Assembly (NCBI RefSeq): GCF_014237875.1
Contig: NZ_JACJVJ010000002.1
Coordinates: 620,001-684,000 of the forward strand
Origin: Parasphingopyxis marina
Lineage (GTDB): Bacteria > Pseudomonadota > Alphaproteobacteria > Sphingomonadales > Sphingomonadaceae
DNA: 64,000 bases
Direction: 5' to 3'
Position numbers and translations under genes: made by a program
Notes under the pieces: generated by a model
Database searches by the model: none
The model's input: only the letters and a program-made list of their open reading frames with translations
Told to the model about the DNA's origin: nothing
Shown: positions 41,697-51,128 of the stretch, in pieces
Position numbering within the stretch: the first letter of the stretch is position 1
Layout: each line of letters opens with the position of its first letter

Positions 41697-41798
41697 ATTG
41701 GAGCCGAGTCAAGCGCCCCTGTGCGCACCGCGCGTTTACATCGTCCCGCGTTGCGTTAAACCTTGCCGCCAACAGACGGTTTTACGGGGAGCCTGCAG

Positions 41799-43382
41799 AT
41801 GACGACCGACGCGCCCGCATCGGGCATGGAAGCGGTGATCGACCGAGTCACGAATGTCAGCGATTTCATCTGGGGCGGCACCTGGAATGGCGATCCGGTG
41901 ATCAGCCTGATGGGCCAGGCCATCCCGCCGATGGTGATCATCCTGCTGGGCGCCGGCCTCTATTTCATGATCGGCCTGCGCTTCTATCCCTTGCGCAAGC
42001 TGTTCAGTTCGCTCGCCGGCATCTTCAAGAAATCGGACAAGGAAGGCGAAGGCGAGATTTCGCCCTTCGCCGCGCTCTCGACCGCGCTATCGGGCCAGGT
42101 CGGCACCGGCAACCTGGCCGGCGTCGCGACCGCCATCACCCTGGGCGGGCCCGGCGCGATTTTCTGGATGTGGGTGACGGCCCTGTTCGGGATGGCGCTC
42201 GCCTTCGCCGAAGGCTCGCTCGCCGTTCGCTATCGCGAACGCACGGCCGAGGGCGTCTATCGCGGCGGCCCCATGTCCTACATCGCCTACGGCCTTGGGC
42301 CCAAATGGAAATGGCTGGCGATCCTCTTCTGTATCGGCACCCTGTTCTCGGCGCTCGTCACCGGCAACGGCATCCAGGCCAACAGCTTCGGCGATTCCGT
42401 CCATGAACTTACCGGCCTGCAGGAACGGATAGGCGGCGCAATCGCCGCGGTCGCGGTGTTCGTGGTCATCATCGGGGGCATCAAGTCCATCGGCCGCGTC
42501 GCCGAAACCATCGTCCCGTGGATGGCCGGCGCCTATATCCTGATGGCGATCATCGCGCTGATCATCAACTTCCCCTATCTGCCCGAAACCTTCGGCCGGA
42601 TTTTCTCCGGCGCCTTCGGCTACGACGCCGCGGCCGGCGGGTTCCTCGGCGCGATGATCATGATCGCGATCCGCGCCGGCGTCGCCCGCGGCCTCTTCTC
42701 GAACGAGGCGGGGCAAGGCTCGACCCCGATCGCCCACGCCGTCGCGCAAACCAACGACCCGGCAGCCCAGGGCCGGTTCGCGATGATGGGGACATTTATC
42801 GACACCATCGTCATCTGCACGATGACGGCGCTCGTCATGCTGACGGTCAGCGGCGAATTCACATCGACCGACGCCGTCACCGGCGCGGTGACGACGGTGG
42901 AGCATGCCTGGCAATCGGACCTTAACGGCTTCGCGATGACCTCGGGCGCGTTCGCGGCGGCCTTCCCCTTCGAAATCGCCTCGATACCGATCGGCACATT
43001 GATCGCCTCGGTCGCGCTGCTGCTGTTCGTCTTCACGACGCTGCTGACCTGGAGCTATTATGGCGAGCGCGCGATCACCTATCTCTACGACATGGTTCCC
43101 GGCGCCAGCCTGAAAGGCGAAAAGCGGCTGCACTTCCTGTGGAAGCTGCTCTGGTGTCTCGTGATCTATATCGGCTCCTATCAGAATCTGGAGCTGGTAT
43201 GGCGGCTCGGCGATATCTCGAACGCCGCGATGGCGTTGCCCAACATCGTTGCGCTGATGGCGCTCTCGGGCGTCGTGTTCGCGCTGGCCAGGGGGGTCCG
43301 CGATGCCGGCCCCGATTATGGCCGCGACACACCGGGCGAATTCGTCAAGGAAGCGACGATCGCGCCGGGGGACAACGCCTAG
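41799..43382 (+). CDS. Alanine/sodium symporter family (AGCS) amino acid transporter
   Basis: This 527-residue inner-membrane protein has about ten to eleven helices. The family signatures FAALSTALSGQVGTGNLAGV, GPGAIFWMWVTALFGMA, YRGGPMSYI and GLFSNEAGQGSTPIAHA are all present. It likely imports alanine or glycine with Na+ (or H+). GGGGAG precedes the ATG at 41799. The N terminus has about 45 residues before the first helix. No riboswitch-like structure is seen in the 41697-41798 leader. Confidence 0.93.
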   Translation: MTTDAPASGMEAVIDRVTNVSDFIWGGTWNGDPVISLMGQAIPPMVIILLGAGLYFMIGLRFYPLRKLFSSLAGIFKKSDKEGEGEISPFAALSTALSGQVGTGNLAGVATAITLGGPGAIFWMWVTALFGMALAFAEGSLAVRYRERTAEGVYRGGPMSYIAYGLGPKWKWLAILFCIGTLFSALVTGNGIQANSFGDSVHELTGLQERIGGAIAAVAVFVVIIGGIKSIGRVAETIVPWMAGAYILMAIIALIINFPYLPETFGRIFSGAFGYDAAAGGFLGAMIMIAIRAGVARGLFSNEAGQGSTPIAHAVAQTNDPAAQGRFAMMGTFIDTIVICTMTALVMLTVSGEFTSTDAVTGAVTTVEHAWQSDLNGFAMTSGAFAAAFPFEIASIPIGTLIASVALLLFVFTTLLTWSYYGERAITYLYDMVPGASLKGEKRLHFLWKLLWCLVIYIGSYQNLELVWRLGDISNAAMALPNIVALMALSGVVFALARGVRDAGPDYGRDTPGEFVKEATIAPGDNA

Positions 43383-43412
43383 CGCGATCGCCCCGCGCGA
43401 ACAGAGAACCGC

Positions 43413-44447
43413 CTAGTCGAGGCCGAGTGCCGCGCGGATCGCGCGCCAGTCGATCAGCTTGAAATTCTGCGTCCCCGCCGGCGTCATGCCGTCCTGCACG
43501 ACCATCAGGCCACCGGGAAATTGCGGACCGAGATTGGCGGTGCTGATCGCAATGCCGTCGGTTTCGGTCGTGCCGTCGATGCCGTTGCCATCGGCGACGT
43601 AGAAGCGGCCGACATAGCGATAATCGGGCAGCGCATAGACGGCATAGGCGCTGTCGCCCTGGCTCGACGCGACGAGATAACCGCCATCCGCCCCTTGCGG
43701 CGCCAGCGCCAGTCCCTCGACATCGGGCACCAGCCGGGCGCCATCGGCTTGGACGACCAGCGTCCCGCGCCCCGTCGCAAGATCGAAACGCCAGATGCCC
43801 GCCGCTTCCTCGCCGACATAAAGGCTGTTGGTACGCGGATCGACGACGCAGCCCTCGGGTTGGCTCGGCACGGTCATGGTCCGCACCGTCCCGGAAACGG
43901 CCGTACCCTCGAGCGCGATCGACATCTGGTAGATCGAGCCCTGGGTCGTGTTCACAAAGGCGAAAAGCTCGCCTTCGGGCATCAACGCCATGCAGAAACC
44001 ATAGCCTTCGCCCGGCCCCGCCGGAACGCGGAGGATCGGTTCGAGCGCGACCGGATCGGTATTGAGCCGATAGAGCGCGACATGGGCATTGGCGATGTCG
44101 TTGCGGTCGCTCGCGGCAACGATGACGGCTTCCTCGCCGCCGAACGACACGCCATCGACAAGATCGACATTGTTGACGCGCCCCGCTTCGGCAAAGGCCC
44201 GAACCGTCCCGTCGAGGCCGTAGACATAGAGGCCGGCCTGCTTGTCGGTACCCACGATCAGGCTTTCCGCCGGGTTGGCGCTGTTCACCCAGATCGCAGG
44301 ATCGTCGGCGGCATCGTCACGACTGGCGACGGGCTGGGTCTGGCCGCTGGCGGTCACCGGGATGCCGCGCGCCGGATCGGGCGGCGGCATGGTAGCGCAG
44401 CCGGCTAGGGTGGCGGCAAGCGCCGCGAGCGATACGCAAATCCTCAT
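43413..44447 (-). CDS. Beta-propeller phytase (3-phytase), lipoprotein
   Basis: This 344-residue protein has a lipobox LAGC at residues 14-17 and a six-bladed propeller. Phytase signatures are DDAADDPAIWVNSANP, GTDKQAGLYVYGLDG, VDLVDGVSF, GYGFCMAL, PEGCVVDPRTNSLYVGEE and VEGLAL. It releases phosphate from phytate with Ca2+ at or outside the outer membrane. The upstream TonB-dependent receptor, 13 bases away on the same strand, is probably its uptake partner, and the Pho-box-like site ahead of that gene suggests phosphate control of both. Confidence 0.93.
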   Translation of the reverse strand: MRICVSLAALAATLAGCATMPPPDPARGIPVTASGQTQPVASRDDAADDPAIWVNSANPAESLIVGTDKQAGLYVYGLDGTVRAFAEAGRVNNVDLVDGVSFGGEEAVIVAASDRNDIANAHVALYRLNTDPVALEPILRVPAGPGEGYGFCMALMPEGELFAFVNTTQGSIYQMSIALEGTAVSGTVRTMTVPSQPEGCVVDPRTNSLYVGEEAAGIWRFDLATGRGTLVVQADGARLVPDVEGLALAPQGADGGYLVASSQGDSAYAVYALPDYRYVGRFYVADGNGIDGTTETDGIAISTANLGPQFPGGLMVVQDGMTPAGTQNFKLIDWRAIRAALGLD

Positions 44448-44460
44448 TCTACTTCCCCCG

Positions 44461-47301
44461 TCAGAACCGCATCCGGGCGCCGAACTTCATCGTCCAGCTA
44501 TATTCCTCATACTGAAGAATCCGCCGCTGGCCGTTATAATTCTGATAGGCGAAATAGGGTTCGTCGGTGATGTTGATCCACTCCCAGAAGAACTGGAGGC
44601 GTTCGGTCGCGTTGAACCGCGCGCTGGCATCGAGCTGGAAGTGATCCTGAACATAGCGATCCTCTTCCGGCGCGCCGCCCAGCTCGTCGAGATAGCCGTC
44701 GCGATAGGTGCCCGCGAGGCGAACCGAGAACGGCCCCTTTTCATAGCCGAGCACGATGTTGAACGTGTTCTCCGACGATGAGGGCAGCGGAATGCTGCGC
44801 GGCACATTGTCCTCGTCGAGCACCGTCCCCTCGGCATCGGTATATGTATAGTTGAAGTTGAACAGCAGCCCGTCGAACGGATCCGGCAGGAAGGTGAAAG
44901 CCTGGGCGAAGCTGAACTCGATCCCGAAAATATCGGCGCCCTCGCCGTTGATCGGGATCACCGCTTCGTCATAGGCGATGCCGTTATAGATGCCGCCGTC
45001 GCCATCGTTGAAATCGACGATGAAGTTGTTGATATCCTTGTAGAACAGGTTCGCAGAGATCGCGCCGTTGGAGCTGAAATAATATTCGACCGAGGCGTCG
45101 AAATTCCAGGCTTCATAGGGCAACAGATCGGGATTGCCGAACTCGCCTTCGCGCTCGTCATCGTCATTCTGCTCGACCGCGAAGATCGGCGCGAGATCGC
45201 CGAGATTCGGGCGCACGAGGCTGCGATAGCCGGCCGCGCGGACGACCAGATTGTCGATCGGTTCCCAGCGGACGTTGAGGCTCGGTAGCCAGTCGGTATA
45301 GCTGCGCGTGAAATTGTTGGGCGTGACCACGACGATATCGTCGTCGAGCACCACGCCGCCAAAGGTCGCGCCCTCCTCGATCAGCTCGGTCGTGCTCGCG
45401 CTGATGTCGTTCTCGGTATGCTCGACCCGGACGCCGCCGATCACCCGCAGGGTGTCGCTGTCCCACCGGCCCAGCAGATAGCCGGCATAGATATCTTCCT
45501 GGTTCACATAGTCGGACACCGACGAATCGAACTGGGTGTCGATATCCTGCAGTTCGAAATCGCCGAAATTGGCGTCGAAATAACGGCGCGGACCGCTGAA
45601 GCTCGCCACGGGCCCGATATCGGCGATCCGATAGGTGGGGAAGCCCGCGGCATCGGCTAGGGTGAAAGTCCCGGTATCGTCTTCGTAGAATTCGACATTG
45701 GCATCGTAGCTCTTCTCGCGCCAGCGGGCCTGGGCGCCGGCCTGGACGGTGAAATCGCCGCTCGATGTCGGGAAGACATGGGCGACATTGAGCCGCGCCA
45801 TCCATTCCTCGTCCACCGAGTCCGACAGCGCCGTATATTCGATGTCGTCGAGCGCATATTCGGTCGGATCGAAGAACAGGTTGCCGCCGCTCATTACCGA
45901 ATAACCGGGGATCATCGGGTTGCTGTAATCGATGCCGACGGCGAAGCCCTCATCGTCGAAATCGCGCTCGAAGGTCGCCGGGTCGATCGAACCGTTTTCG
46001 CGCTCGGAAGACCGCGACCAGCTACCCGCATAGTCGATCGTCCATGGGCCGGTTTCGGTTTCGCCGCCAAGGCTGATCGAAGCGATCCGCTGGCGCTCGA
46101 ACCGGTCCTTCAGATCGCGCTCGGTACCGATCTCTTCGTCGGCATCGGAAAACAGGACGTTGTTGCCCGCCCCGCCCGACACCTGGTCGAAATCGCCGAA
46201 GTCGAAGCTCAGGCGGCGGCGATATTCCTGGTCGTCGAACTGGCTGAAGATGCCGCGCGCATACAGCGTCGTCGTGTCGCTCGGCCGGAAATCGAAGGAC
46301 AGCGAAGCGCTGATCCGCTCGCGTTCGACGTCATAGTCGCGATATTCGATTTCCTCGACGAAATCGGTGCCGTCGTCGCCCGTCGTCCAGCCATCGGCCT
46401 CGACATTGTCGGTCTCGAAGCGGCGCAGATAATAGGAAAGCCCGCCTGAAATGCCGAAATTGTCGGACAGTGCGGTCGAGAAGTCGATGCTTGCCTTGGG
46501 CGTGATATCGTCGCGCAGTTCATTGTAGCTGCCTTCGACGCGCGCGGTGACGAAATTGCTGCGGCTGTCGAACGAACTGACCGTGTTGATCTCGATCGAG
46601 GCGCCGATCGTGTCGCCGTCCATGTCGGGCGTCAGCGATTTGCGGACTTCGATCGACTCGATCAGGTCCGAAGAGATCACGTCGAGCGCAACCGCACGGA
46701 CATCGCTCTCGGGAGACGGGATCCGGGTGCCGTTGATCGAGGAGGAGTTGAGGTTCGGATCGAGGCCGCGAACCGAAACGAAGCGGCCCTCGCCCTGATC
46801 GTTGAGGATATTGATGCCCGGCAGGCGGCGCAGCGATTCGGCCACATTCTGATCGGGGAACTGGCCGATCGCGTCGCGGGTCAGCACCGAAGAAACGCCG
46901 TCCGCCTCTCGCTGGCGGGAAAGCGCGCTCGCCTGGTTGGCGCGCTGGCCGATGACGAGGATGCCGTAGTCGCTGGTGCCGAGCACGATGTCGGCATTCG
47001 CGGCTCCGGTATCGGGAACGCTGATCGTCGTCGTGACGCTATCGGCGCCGACATAGCGGGTTTCGAGCGTATAGTCGCCAGCCGGCACATCGGCGAAGCG
47101 GAAGCTGCCGTCGCGGCCGGCTTCGGTGACGCGGTCCAGTTCGACGATGCGAACCTGCGCGGACTGCAGCGCGCGGGTGTCGGTCGCGTCCCGCACCGTG
47201 CCGACAATGGTGCCGGCGAGCGCGGGACCGGCGAGCGCGGTAGAAAGGAGAAGAGCGGTGGCGAAACGGGCGCCGGAACGCGCGGCGAAATTCTTGGTCA
47301 C
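44461..47301 (-). CDS. TonB-dependent receptor, probably for phytate or inositol phosphates
   Basis: This 946-residue outer-membrane protein has a signal peptide to ~29, then a carboxypeptidase-regulatory-like domain (TIVGTVRDATDTRALQSAQV), plug (RQREADGVSSVLTRDAIGQF, NVAESLRRLPGINI, VSVRGLDPNLNSSSINGTRI) and a large 22-strand barrel ending in WTMKFGARMRF with the terminal aromatic. Substrate is inferred from the adjoining phytase gene: such receptor/phytase pairs recur in alphaproteobacteria. The TonB box is not certain. Confidence 0.88.
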   Translation of the reverse strand: MTKNFAARSGARFATALLLSTALAGPALAGTIVGTVRDATDTRALQSAQVRIVELDRVTEAGRDGSFRFADVPAGDYTLETRYVGADSVTTTISVPDTGAANADIVLGTSDYGILVIGQRANQASALSRQREADGVSSVLTRDAIGQFPDQNVAESLRRLPGINILNDQGEGRFVSVRGLDPNLNSSSINGTRIPSPESDVRAVALDVISSDLIESIEVRKSLTPDMDGDTIGASIEINTVSSFDSRSNFVTARVEGSYNELRDDITPKASIDFSTALSDNFGISGGLSYYLRRFETDNVEADGWTTGDDGTDFVEEIEYRDYDVERERISASLSFDFRPSDTTTLYARGIFSQFDDQEYRRRLSFDFGDFDQVSGGAGNNVLFSDADEEIGTERDLKDRFERQRIASISLGGETETGPWTIDYAGSWSRSSERENGSIDPATFERDFDDEGFAVGIDYSNPMIPGYSVMSGGNLFFDPTEYALDDIEYTALSDSVDEEWMARLNVAHVFPTSSGDFTVQAGAQARWREKSYDANVEFYEDDTGTFTLADAAGFPTYRIADIGPVASFSGPRRYFDANFGDFELQDIDTQFDSSVSDYVNQEDIYAGYLLGRWDSDTLRVIGGVRVEHTENDISASTTELIEEGATFGGVVLDDDIVVVTPNNFTRSYTDWLPSLNVRWEPIDNLVVRAAGYRSLVRPNLGDLAPIFAVEQNDDDEREGEFGNPDLLPYEAWNFDASVEYYFSSNGAISANLFYKDINNFIVDFNDGDGGIYNGIAYDEAVIPINGEGADIFGIEFSFAQAFTFLPDPFDGLLFNFNYTYTDAEGTVLDEDNVPRSIPLPSSSENTFNIVLGYEKGPFSVRLAGTYRDGYLDELGGAPEEDRYVQDHFQLDASARFNATERLQFFWEWINITDEPYFAYQNYNGQRRILQYEEYSWTMKFGARMRF

Positions 47302-47367
47302 GAGATGGATCCCCCTGTTGAGTTGGCCGCGCGATAGGAGGCCTGCGTTGCGGGGAGATGATGGTTC

Positions 47368-47386
47368 GGTGACTCGTATGTGACAC
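47368..47386 (-). promoter_or_regulatory. Pho-box-like site upstream of the TonB receptor/phytase pair
   Basis: Read on the minus strand, GTGTCACATAC and GAGTCACCGA form two TGTCA-like half sites 11 bases apart, the spacing of PhoB boxes. Each half matches the consensus CTGTCAT at four or five of seven bases. It lies about 67 bases before the receptor start. Confidence 0.4.
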
Positions 47387-47460
47387 GAACGATATTTCTG
47401 CTGCGTTGCACAAAAACAATCGAGTGACGGCCCGATCTATCCGCGATAAAGCCCGCCGCC

Positions 47461-48042
47461 ATGCTGAAACGGCTTTACGAATGGACGCTCGACAAGGCCG
47501 GACACCGCCATGCCGAGCGTTGGCTCGCGGGGCTGTCTTTCGCCGAATCGAGCTTCTTCCCGATTCCGCCCGATGCGATGCTGCTGCCGATGTGCCTGGC
47601 GCAGCCGGCCCGCGCCTTTCGCTATGCCGCGATCTGCACGATCGCCTCGATCCTCGGCGCGATGCTCGGCTATGCCATCGGCTATTTCCTTTTCGAAACG
47701 GTCGGCGAGCCGATCCTGCGCTTCTACGGCCTTTCCGCCGAGTTCAGTTCCTTCGCCGAGCGGTTCAACGAGCAGGGCTGGATCATCGTGCTGATCGCCG
47801 GCTTCACACCGCTGCCCTACAAGGTCATCACGATCGCCGCGGGCGCAACCGCGATGCCGCTCCATATCCTGATCTTCGCCTCGGTGATCGCGCGGTCGGC
47901 GCGCTTCTTCCTTGTCGCCGCGCTGCTCTGGAAATTCGGCGAACCCATGAAGCGGATCATCGACCGGCATTTCGGGCTGATCACGACCGCGGTGGCCATT
48001 GCCGGCATCGGCGGCTTCGTTGCCGTCCGCTACCTCTTCTAG
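47461..48042 (+). CDS. YqaA family (DedA/SNARE-associated) membrane protein
   Basis: This 193-residue protein belongs to the YqaA branch of the DedA superfamily: SFAESSFFPIPPDAMLLPM, ASILGAMLGYAIGYFLFE, GFTPLPYKVITIAAGA and ARSARFFLVAALLW. About five helices or re-entrant loops are seen. DedA relatives act as lipid-carrier or phospholipid flippases; the YqaA role is unproven. It is divergent from the TonB receptor gene. Confidence 0.9.
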   Translation: MLKRLYEWTLDKAGHRHAERWLAGLSFAESSFFPIPPDAMLLPMCLAQPARAFRYAAICTIASILGAMLGYAIGYFLFETVGEPILRFYGLSAEFSSFAERFNEQGWIIVLIAGFTPLPYKVITIAAGATAMPLHILIFASVIARSARFFLVAALLWKFGEPMKRIIDRHFGLITTAVAIAGIGGFVAVRYLF

Positions 48043-48063
48043 CCGCTCAGGCCCAGCCGGCCG

Positions 48064-48810
48064 TCATCGCGCTATAACCAGGCGGTAGCCGAGATCGCAT
48101 TCTTCGAGATCGCGCAGATGGGAATAGCGCCGCGCCCATGCGCCGGTTTCCAGATCGTCCGCGAGCCTTTCCAGCCCTTCGTCGACGGTGTCGATCGCCC
48201 AGAAGGACGACATGCCCGTCCGGATTCGGGGATCGAGATAGGCCTCGGGCCGCCGCCAAAAGGCGTAGAGAAAACCGTCCGAACAATCGTGCGGAATGGG
48301 CACGGCCGAAATCTCCACTGGCCCCAGCCAGTTTCCATAGTCGTCCATGCCGGGCATTTGCGCCTCGTCCAATGCCACGAGCTCCGGAATATAATCCGTC
48401 AGCCACGCGCCCCGAAACGAAGGATCGAATGTCAGCAGGACGACCGGACCGCGCGTCACGCGGCGCATTTCCTGAAGGCCCTTCGCCTTGTCGGCCCAGT
48501 GATGGACGGTGAGGACCGCCATCGAGGCATCGAAGCTGTCGTCGCCGAACGGCAGGTCTTCGGCACGGCCCCGAATGGCGGGCGCCGCCGAGGGATCCCG
48601 GTGCCGGATCATTTCCGCCGACGGTTCGACAGCCGTGACGGCCCGGCCGGCGGGTTCATAGGATCCCGTCCCCGCGCCGACATTCAGGACGGTAGATGCC
48701 GATCCGAGCGCCCGTTCGATCGCGGCCGCAATGCGCGGGTCCGGTTTCCGCAGATCGGCATAGTTGATCCCGATCCTGTCGTACGAGCTGGCCATGGCTT
48801 CGCGTATCAT
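48064..48810 (-). CDS. Class I SAM-dependent methyltransferase
   Basis: This 248-residue protein has the SAM-binding motif VLNVGAGTGSYE (residues ~41-52), AVEPSAEMI, AEDLPFGDDSFDASMAVLTV and HHWADKAKGLQEMRRV, all as in the UbiE/YcgJ-like group of small-molecule methyltransferases. The substrate is unknown. An in-frame Met five residues later (MASSYDRIGINY) may be the true start. It converges on the YqaA gene. Confidence 0.87.
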   Translation of the reverse strand: MIREAMASSYDRIGINYADLRKPDPRIAAAIERALGSASTVLNVGAGTGSYEPAGRAVTAVEPSAEMIRHRDPSAAPAIRGRAEDLPFGDDSFDASMAVLTVHHWADKAKGLQEMRRVTRGPVVLLTFDPSFRGAWLTDYIPELVALDEAQMPGMDDYGNWLGPVEISAVPIPHDCSDGFLYAFWRRPEAYLDPRIRTGMSSFWAIDTVDEGLERLADDLETGAWARRYSHLRDLEECDLGYRLVIAR

Positions 48811-48959
48811 ATCGCGGCGGCGCCTTCATCCATGTCCGGTGCCGGATCCGCGATCCCCGATTTTGCGGTCGATGTCGCACCTGTAATAGACAGGAGCGCG
48901 GACCGGGGATACTCTCCGCCTCGTTCGCGCCGGTCGGCGTCTATCCTAAGGGGGAAAAT

Positions 48960-49349
48960 ATGAAGTTCGTGTTCAAGCTGCTTGCGCCACTGCTCTTTGC
49001 CTTTGCCGCCGCCTGTTCGGGTGGTGGATCCGGCCCCGGCAGCGTCGTACAGGAATTCACCACCGCGATCTCCGAAGGCGATAGCGACGCGATGATCGAG
49101 CATATCGCGCCCTCCGATCGCGAAACGCTGCGCCCGAAGCTCGGCCTGATCGCTTCGCTCGCCGCCCAGCAGACCGAACAGCGCGGCGGCCTCGACAGCG
49201 TCGAGATCCTTTCCGAGGAAGTCGATGGGGATACCGCCACGGTAACCTACAAGACCCATTATGGCGACGGCACCGAGGAAGAGGATAGCGCAACGCTGAC
49301 CCAGGTCGACGGCGTCTGGTATATGGCCATCCAGGCCGACGGCAGCTGA
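48960..49349 (+). CDS. DUF4878-like lipoprotein
   Basis: This 129-residue protein has a lipoprotein signal ending AAAC (Cys19), a GGGSGPGS linker and one small cystatin-like domain: VVQEFTTAISEGDSDAMIEHI, EILSEEVDGDTATVTYKT and TLTQVDGVWYMA. This is the SnoaL/NTF2-like pattern of DUF4878. It is probably periplasmic and its function is unknown. AAGGGGGAAAAT gives the ribosome binding site. The following gene starts nine bases later on the same strand. Confidence 0.8.
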   Translation: MKFVFKLLAPLLFAFAAACSGGGSGPGSVVQEFTTAISEGDSDAMIEHIAPSDRETLRPKLGLIASLAAQQTEQRGGLDSVEILSEEVDGDTATVTYKTHYGDGTEEEDSATLTQVDGVWYMAIQADGS

Positions 49350-49357
49350 TAGCAGCC

Positions 49358-49996
49358 ATGTGGCCTAAACGGGCCGGGCTCCTCGCGCCGACCGCCGCCG
49401 CGCTTGTCGCGCTGGTATCGGTGCCCGGAAGCTCGGCCCTTTCCGGTTCGCGGATCGAAACCCGGCAGGTCGATACCGCCCTGCTCCGGTCCGGCGATCT
49501 CGTTTTCCGCGCCGGACGCGGCTGGGAAGCCGATGCCGTGCGCGTGATGTCGCAAACCGTCTTTTCCCATGTGGGGATTGTCGAGCGGGACGAGCGCGGC
49601 CGGATCTTCGTCATCCATGCCGCGCCGCCCGAAAATGGCGGACGGGGCCATGTCGAGCGCGTCTCGCTCGCCGCGTTCAACGCGCCGCATTATGCCAGCG
49701 ACATCGTTTTCTATCGGCACGCGGGGATGACGCCCGAAGCCGGAGCGAGCGCCGTGGGCCATGCTCGCAGGCTCGCCGAACGCCGCATTCCCTTCGACGA
49801 GGATTTCGACCTGGCGGACGATGGCGCGATCTACTGCACCGAGCTGGTGCTGATCGCCTATGAAGAAAGCGGCTCCGCGCTCAGCCCCGAAAGGCTGGCG
49901 CGAAACCGCTTTTCCATCGTCGATAATGTCGTGTTTCCGGCCGATCTGCTGCGCTCCGGCAGCTTTACCGAAATCGACGCAGTCGACCGTTCCTGA
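49358..49996 (+). CDS. YiiX/YebB-like NlpC/P60-superfamily cysteine hydrolase
   Basis: This 212-residue exported protein has an N-terminal signal-like helix (residues 5-25). The permuted papain-like fold is marked by RSGDLVFRAGRGWE, TVFSHVGIVERD (catalytic His) and DDGAIYCTELVLIAY (catalytic Cys). Relatives cleave amide or thioester bonds in cell-envelope molecules. It is probably co-transcribed with the lipoprotein gene upstream. Confidence 0.88.
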   Translation: MWPKRAGLLAPTAAALVALVSVPGSSALSGSRIETRQVDTALLRSGDLVFRAGRGWEADAVRVMSQTVFSHVGIVERDERGRIFVIHAAPPENGGRGHVERVSLAAFNAPHYASDIVFYRHAGMTPEAGASAVGHARRLAERRIPFDEDFDLADDGAIYCTELVLIAYEESGSALSPERLARNRFSIVDNVVFPADLLRSGSFTEIDAVDRS

Positions 49997-50024
49997 ACGC
50001 TTGGCCTTTTCCCGATGAAGACGC

Positions 50025-50669
50025 CTAGGCGACCGCGCCGATCATCGCCATGTCCGCTTCCAGCATCCGCGCGAAACTGTCGCGCGCGAGGATGCGATCG
50101 ACGAACGCCCTGAGCTTCGGATAGGCGCCCCAATCGATATTGGCCCGCCCATATTCGAGATTCTTGAACGGCGAGGCGACCGCGATATCGGCCAGGGTCA
50201 GGCTATCGCCGACCAGATAGTCGCGGCCGTCGGCCAGCTGGCTTTCGAGATAGGCGAGCACCGGCGGCAGCGTGTTTTCTTCCGCGTTGACGGCGGCGGC
50301 CTCGTCGGGCTCCGTGCCCATCAGCCTGGCGACGACGCGGTTCCAGAAGATCGCGCCCATCGGCGGCACGAGCACGGTATCGGCCACCTCTTCGAACCAG
50401 AGCACCTTGCCGCGGGCCTCGGCATCTGCGGGTATCATCGCCGTGCCCGGATGCTTGGCCTCCAGATAATGGGTGATCGCGCTCGAATCGGCGAGGCAAT
50501 AATCGCCGTCGCGGAAACCCGGAATCTTGCCGAAGGGCGAACATTGCTTGAACTCGGGATCGTCGGCGCCCGGGGCGACGGGCTTATGCTCGAAATCGAG
50601 TCCCTTCTCGCCCAGTATCGCACCGACCTTGCGGACGAACGGGGACAGGGATGCACCGTAAAGGATCAT
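50025..50669 (-). CDS. Glutathione S-transferase family protein
   Basis: This 214-residue cytosolic enzyme has a thioredoxin-like N-terminal domain (MILYGASLSPFVRKVGAIL, FKQCSPFGKIPGFRDGD, LADSSAITHYLEAKHP) and an all-helical C-terminal domain (DYLVGDSLTLADIAVASPF). Ser9 lies at the usual catalytic Ser/Cys position. The substrate is unknown. The PF of SPFGKIP contains the conserved cis-proline (KIPG). Confidence 0.93.
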   Translation of the reverse strand: MILYGASLSPFVRKVGAILGEKGLDFEHKPVAPGADDPEFKQCSPFGKIPGFRDGDYCLADSSAITHYLEAKHPGTAMIPADAEARGKVLWFEEVADTVLVPPMGAIFWNRVVARLMGTEPDEAAAVNAEENTLPPVLAYLESQLADGRDYLVGDSLTLADIAVASPFKNLEYGRANIDWGAYPKLRAFVDRILARDSFARMLEADMAMIGAVA

Positions 50670-50684
50670 GGAATCTTCTCCTGA

Positions 50685-51039
50685 CTAAGGGGATGGCCAC
50701 GGCGGCGCTCCGATCTTATTCAGGATAGTTGCGTTTCGCAACTGAAATAGCCCGCGGCTTGGCGATGCCTCCGCCCGGTTGCGCTCCGTCGCATCCCGCC
50801 CCGCCTGTTCGGCGCGGATCTGCCCGCCATATTCGCGGCCGATCTCCTCGCCGAGATCGATCGCCCCCGTTGATGATCCCGGCGATGCCGAAACCTTTGC
50901 GGGTCTCCTTGCCCAGGCCGACGATGCCGAAGATGATCGCCAGCAGCTCGGCCGATCCCGGGTGCGGCGGCAGATCGCCAAAGCGGCACGGCACGGCGCA
51001 GATCTGGAAAAATATGCAACCAATCAAAGGCTTGTCCAT
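50685..51039 (-). pseudogene. Possible frameshifted remnant of a small membrane protein
   Basis: One reading frame encodes SAELLAIIFGIVGLGKETRK and GFGIAGIINGG, which resembles the repeat-like LGIIGL..GKG.AIAG core of DUF4190-type small membrane proteins. A shifted frame continues with DLGEEIGREYGGQIRAEQAG and FQLRNATILNKI, a protein-like polar tail. The join would need a single-base frame change near 50870. No frame gives a credible full gene, so either a decayed gene or non-coding sequence is possible. Confidence 0.25.
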
Positions 51040-51128
51040 TGGTTAGGTAAGGCCGGACACGCCTCAACCCTTGCGAAATTCGCCTTTCCGGCCACGCGGG
51101 TTTCGTCAGAAGAGACGGGAGAACCCCT

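Noticed and set aside
41697-41798. Glycine- or alanine-type riboswitch before the AGCS transporter
   Set aside because: The ~100-base leader is too short and shows none of the conserved aptamer stems.
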